A stretch of DNA of 8,595 bases from Treponema sp. (lineage in GTDB: Bacteria; Spirochaetota; Spirochaetia; Treponematales; Breznakiellaceae): assembly GCA_031254175.1 (NCBI GenBank), contig JAIRUY010000239.1, positions 1 to 8,595 of the forward strand, in the 5' to 3' direction. Shown here one piece after another: positions 8,201-8,595 of the stretch; position 1 is the first letter of the stretch; each line of letters begins with the position of its first letter. The notes beneath the pieces are model-generated. The model searched no databases, was not told where the DNA came from, and saw only the letters and a list, made by a program, of their open reading frames with translations. The position numbers and the translations under genes are program-made.

Positions 8201-8595
8201 AGCCTGACAAATGACCAAAAAGGGCTGAATGAATTTTTTGATAAAAAAGAGCCTTTTTATCAAAAAGCAGAATTAATAACGACTCCTGTCATACATGACA
8301 ATCATAAAACTCCTGTTTCATTGCAAATGGAAGAAGGCAGCAGCGCGGAAGACAATTCAACCGGCAGTAAAAATTATATCAGCAGGGAATATTCGGGAGA
8401 AAACTCAATCCTCGTTTTTAAAAAAGCAGACGCGATACTTTTCGGATTTCAGCGAAACAAGAGTGAAGACACAGAAAAATTCAATGCCGCCGGTTTTGGA
8501 ACTATCGTGCACATCTGCGTTGAGGCTCGCTTAAAAGGAAAAGAACCGGTAATTCCGGCAAAAATAGCCTGTCTTTTAAATCCTGAAGAATTTGA
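5255..8595 (+). CDS. addA: AddA-like UvrD-family ATP-dependent helicase/nuclease subunit, 3'-truncated
   Basis: The frame is open for 1113 codons and runs off the right edge. The start ATG overlaps the previous stop (ATGA) and has an AGGGA site. All superfamily 1A helicase motifs are present: Q14; Walker A GAGSGKT (29-35); Ia LTFTRKAA (59-66); TLDSY (106-110); Walker B DEFQD (389-393); motif III VGDEKQSIYLFRG (430-442); motif IV INYRS (464-468); motif V VHLMTIHKAKGLEF (798-811); motif VI YVGMTRA (881-887). SAGAGSGKT, IHKAKGLEF and YVGMTRA are typical of AddA/RecB rather than PcrA. A hydrophilic linker (about 900-1070) leads to GFGTIVH (1080-1086), the opening of the AddA C-terminal nuclease; its D..D.K catalytic residues must lie beyond the edge. 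As the 3'-5' motor, AddA drives unwinding and cuts one strand while AddB cuts the other, feeding RecA at double-strand breaks. An acidic loop (about 547-567) is a lineage-type insertion. RecB is the alternative, but the AddB-like partner argues against it. Confidence 0.88.
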   Translation, partial: MTQKASRPELNEEQKNAAFCTENSVVSAGAGSGKTMVLANRFAWLITKKGINVNEILTLTFTRKAASQMYRRIYSLLSEIAAKENGVAAERAQKALDDFIHARIQTLDSYSASLVKQCASRYGISPDFKIDQERCYKLALEVSYPFLITHRRHPAMERLFSGNRPNSIVRNIFAELLLNYSQIDKPFDFSSDIKKQFNFLCVEWKNHFGILTKLLSEVEPLISENKELLPLLVPLIEKYKKDKINIPETAEIKAYFNYLSEQSVESCIKKAEDHPLQKSIVNFLYFLTSVNNLSLRSGKRSDNPVKENIKQIRELYKPFFSLAISCMQAGFTISFFSLLDELQKNYISKKRAEGVLTFRDAANLSRTILVEQHDTRQSEKESFKAIMIDEFQDNNELQKDLLFLLAEKQEVTNTCIPSAEDLKSGKLFFVGDEKQSIYLFRGADVSVFRKLKEELKSAELPLRINYRSSPRLIGAFNAIFGGSNYDPKGKEAPHIFSSVFAPQTGSAASSFPLYEASYTPLVAHTAEDEPYGGNKMSNLSICILNKSSGGTEDEETEEGTGLGADENEARFTAEKIKLLLKEKTEDGRQKYKGDDIAILLRTRSSQYLFEKHLRLLDISYSCEDITDLFYGGPVNDIMSVLRLASHPGDSLSYAEMLRSPFAGLTLSGTALCLSLLHDKDETSVPFDDKPFPLLGDEDKNKYLNGQKIYQTIRKKSESESICSLVSELWYSEGYRYETEWNPQTSVYRELFDYLFHFAANADAENQGLASFTDSMASFRDSGGRFSEIEIPLERPGAVHLMTIHKAKGLEFPVVFLCGCGKKSRTDSGNMVYFSDETGIVLNPPAPAVIRSISGGQNNFFWQKVKEETKRKRLAELRRLLYVGMTRAGKELYITGSLDIKNQGEDNFSLKLKKFTEEKCADSKNYIDEDAVLDNDTFFGLLLPSIASYIPPEGLNAKLAFFNLEEILPYTEEEIKKKAEKTTSLTNDQKGLNEFFDKKEPFYQKAELITTPVIHDNHKTPVSLQMEEGSSAEDNSTGSKNYISREYSGENSILVFKKADAILFGFQRNKSEDTEKFNAAGFGTIVHICVEARLKGKEPVIPAKIACLLNPEEF
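6228..6239 (+). repeat. 12-bp perfect palindrome in the addA-like gene
   Basis: CCTGCATGCAGG reads the same on both strands and encodes part of a Ser-Cys-Met-Gln-Ala-Gly stretch. It is a site-like palindrome inside a helicase coding region. No function can be assigned, and coincidence is likely. Confidence 0.5.
8235..8266 (+). repeat. Perfect 13-bp inverted repeat with 6-base loop in the addA-like gene
   Basis: TTTTTGATAAAAA (8235-8247) and TTTTTATCAAAAA (8254-8266) are exact reverse complements around the loop AGAGCC. Each arm is itself nearly palindromic. The repeat encodes residues from about F994 in the hydrophilic linker between the helicase motifs and the C-terminal nuclease. The stem is nearly all A/T and is followed by GCAGAATTAA rather than a T-run, so it is not a standard intrinsic terminator on the + strand. 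It may form a weak RNA hairpin or simply reflect Phe/Lys-rich codons. Confidence 0.75.

Noticed and set aside
8254..8275. Intrinsic terminator at the AT-rich hairpin
   Set aside because: The stem is almost all A/T, no T-run follows it, and the addA frame continues through it to the nuclease opening motif.
1..8595. Defence island, prophage, insertion sequence, CRISPR array or tRNA/rRNA
   Set aside because: No transposase, integrase, spaced direct repeats, terminal repeats or RNA-gene sequence was recognised. AddAB can degrade phage DNA but is a standard repair complex.

Overview
The window is a compact, single-direction block of four genes, all on the + strand. Both ends are cut inside coding sequence. 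From 5' to 3' they are: the C-terminal part of a very long coiled-coil protein ending in a small helix-turn-helix-like tail (2..1399); a small divergent protein that resembles the uracil-DNA glycosylase superfamily (1406..2194); an AddB-like PD-(D/E)XK nuclease with an iron-sulphur cysteine set (2217..5258); and an AddA-like UvrD-family helicase that runs off the right edge before its nuclease catalytic core (5255..8595). The last gene is the largest in the window. Its frame stays open from 5255 to the end, with every superfamily 1 helicase motif in register.

The likely source is a spirochaete, most plausibly Treponema or a close relative. The reasons are the extremely long, almost purely coiled-coil protein with a DUF6115-type tail, which resembles the coiled-coil family called SpiroCoCo in spirochaete annotations, and the moderately AT-rich composition (by eye, GC in the low-to-mid forties). 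This placement is inference from recalled families, not from a search.

Spacing suggests one transcription unit. There are 6 bases between genes 1 and 2, 22 bases between genes 2 and 3, and a 4-base ATGA overlap between genes 3 and 4. No promoter, terminator, RNA gene, CRISPR array, insertion sequence or phage gene was seen. The third and fourth genes together encode the two subunits of an AddAB (RexAB)-type helicase-nuclease, the counterpart of RecBCD, which resects double-strand breaks for RecA and degrades linear DNA. The glycosylase-like gene just upstream would fit a DNA-repair cluster, but its activity is not proven by the sequence.

Overall this looks like core DNA-repair content rather than an accessory island. 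The points most worth a second look are the divergent glycosylase-like protein without iron-sulphur cysteines, the AddB-like subunit with no recognisable Walker A, and a perfect 13-bp inverted repeat inside the addA coding sequence, in the linker between helicase and nuclease domains.
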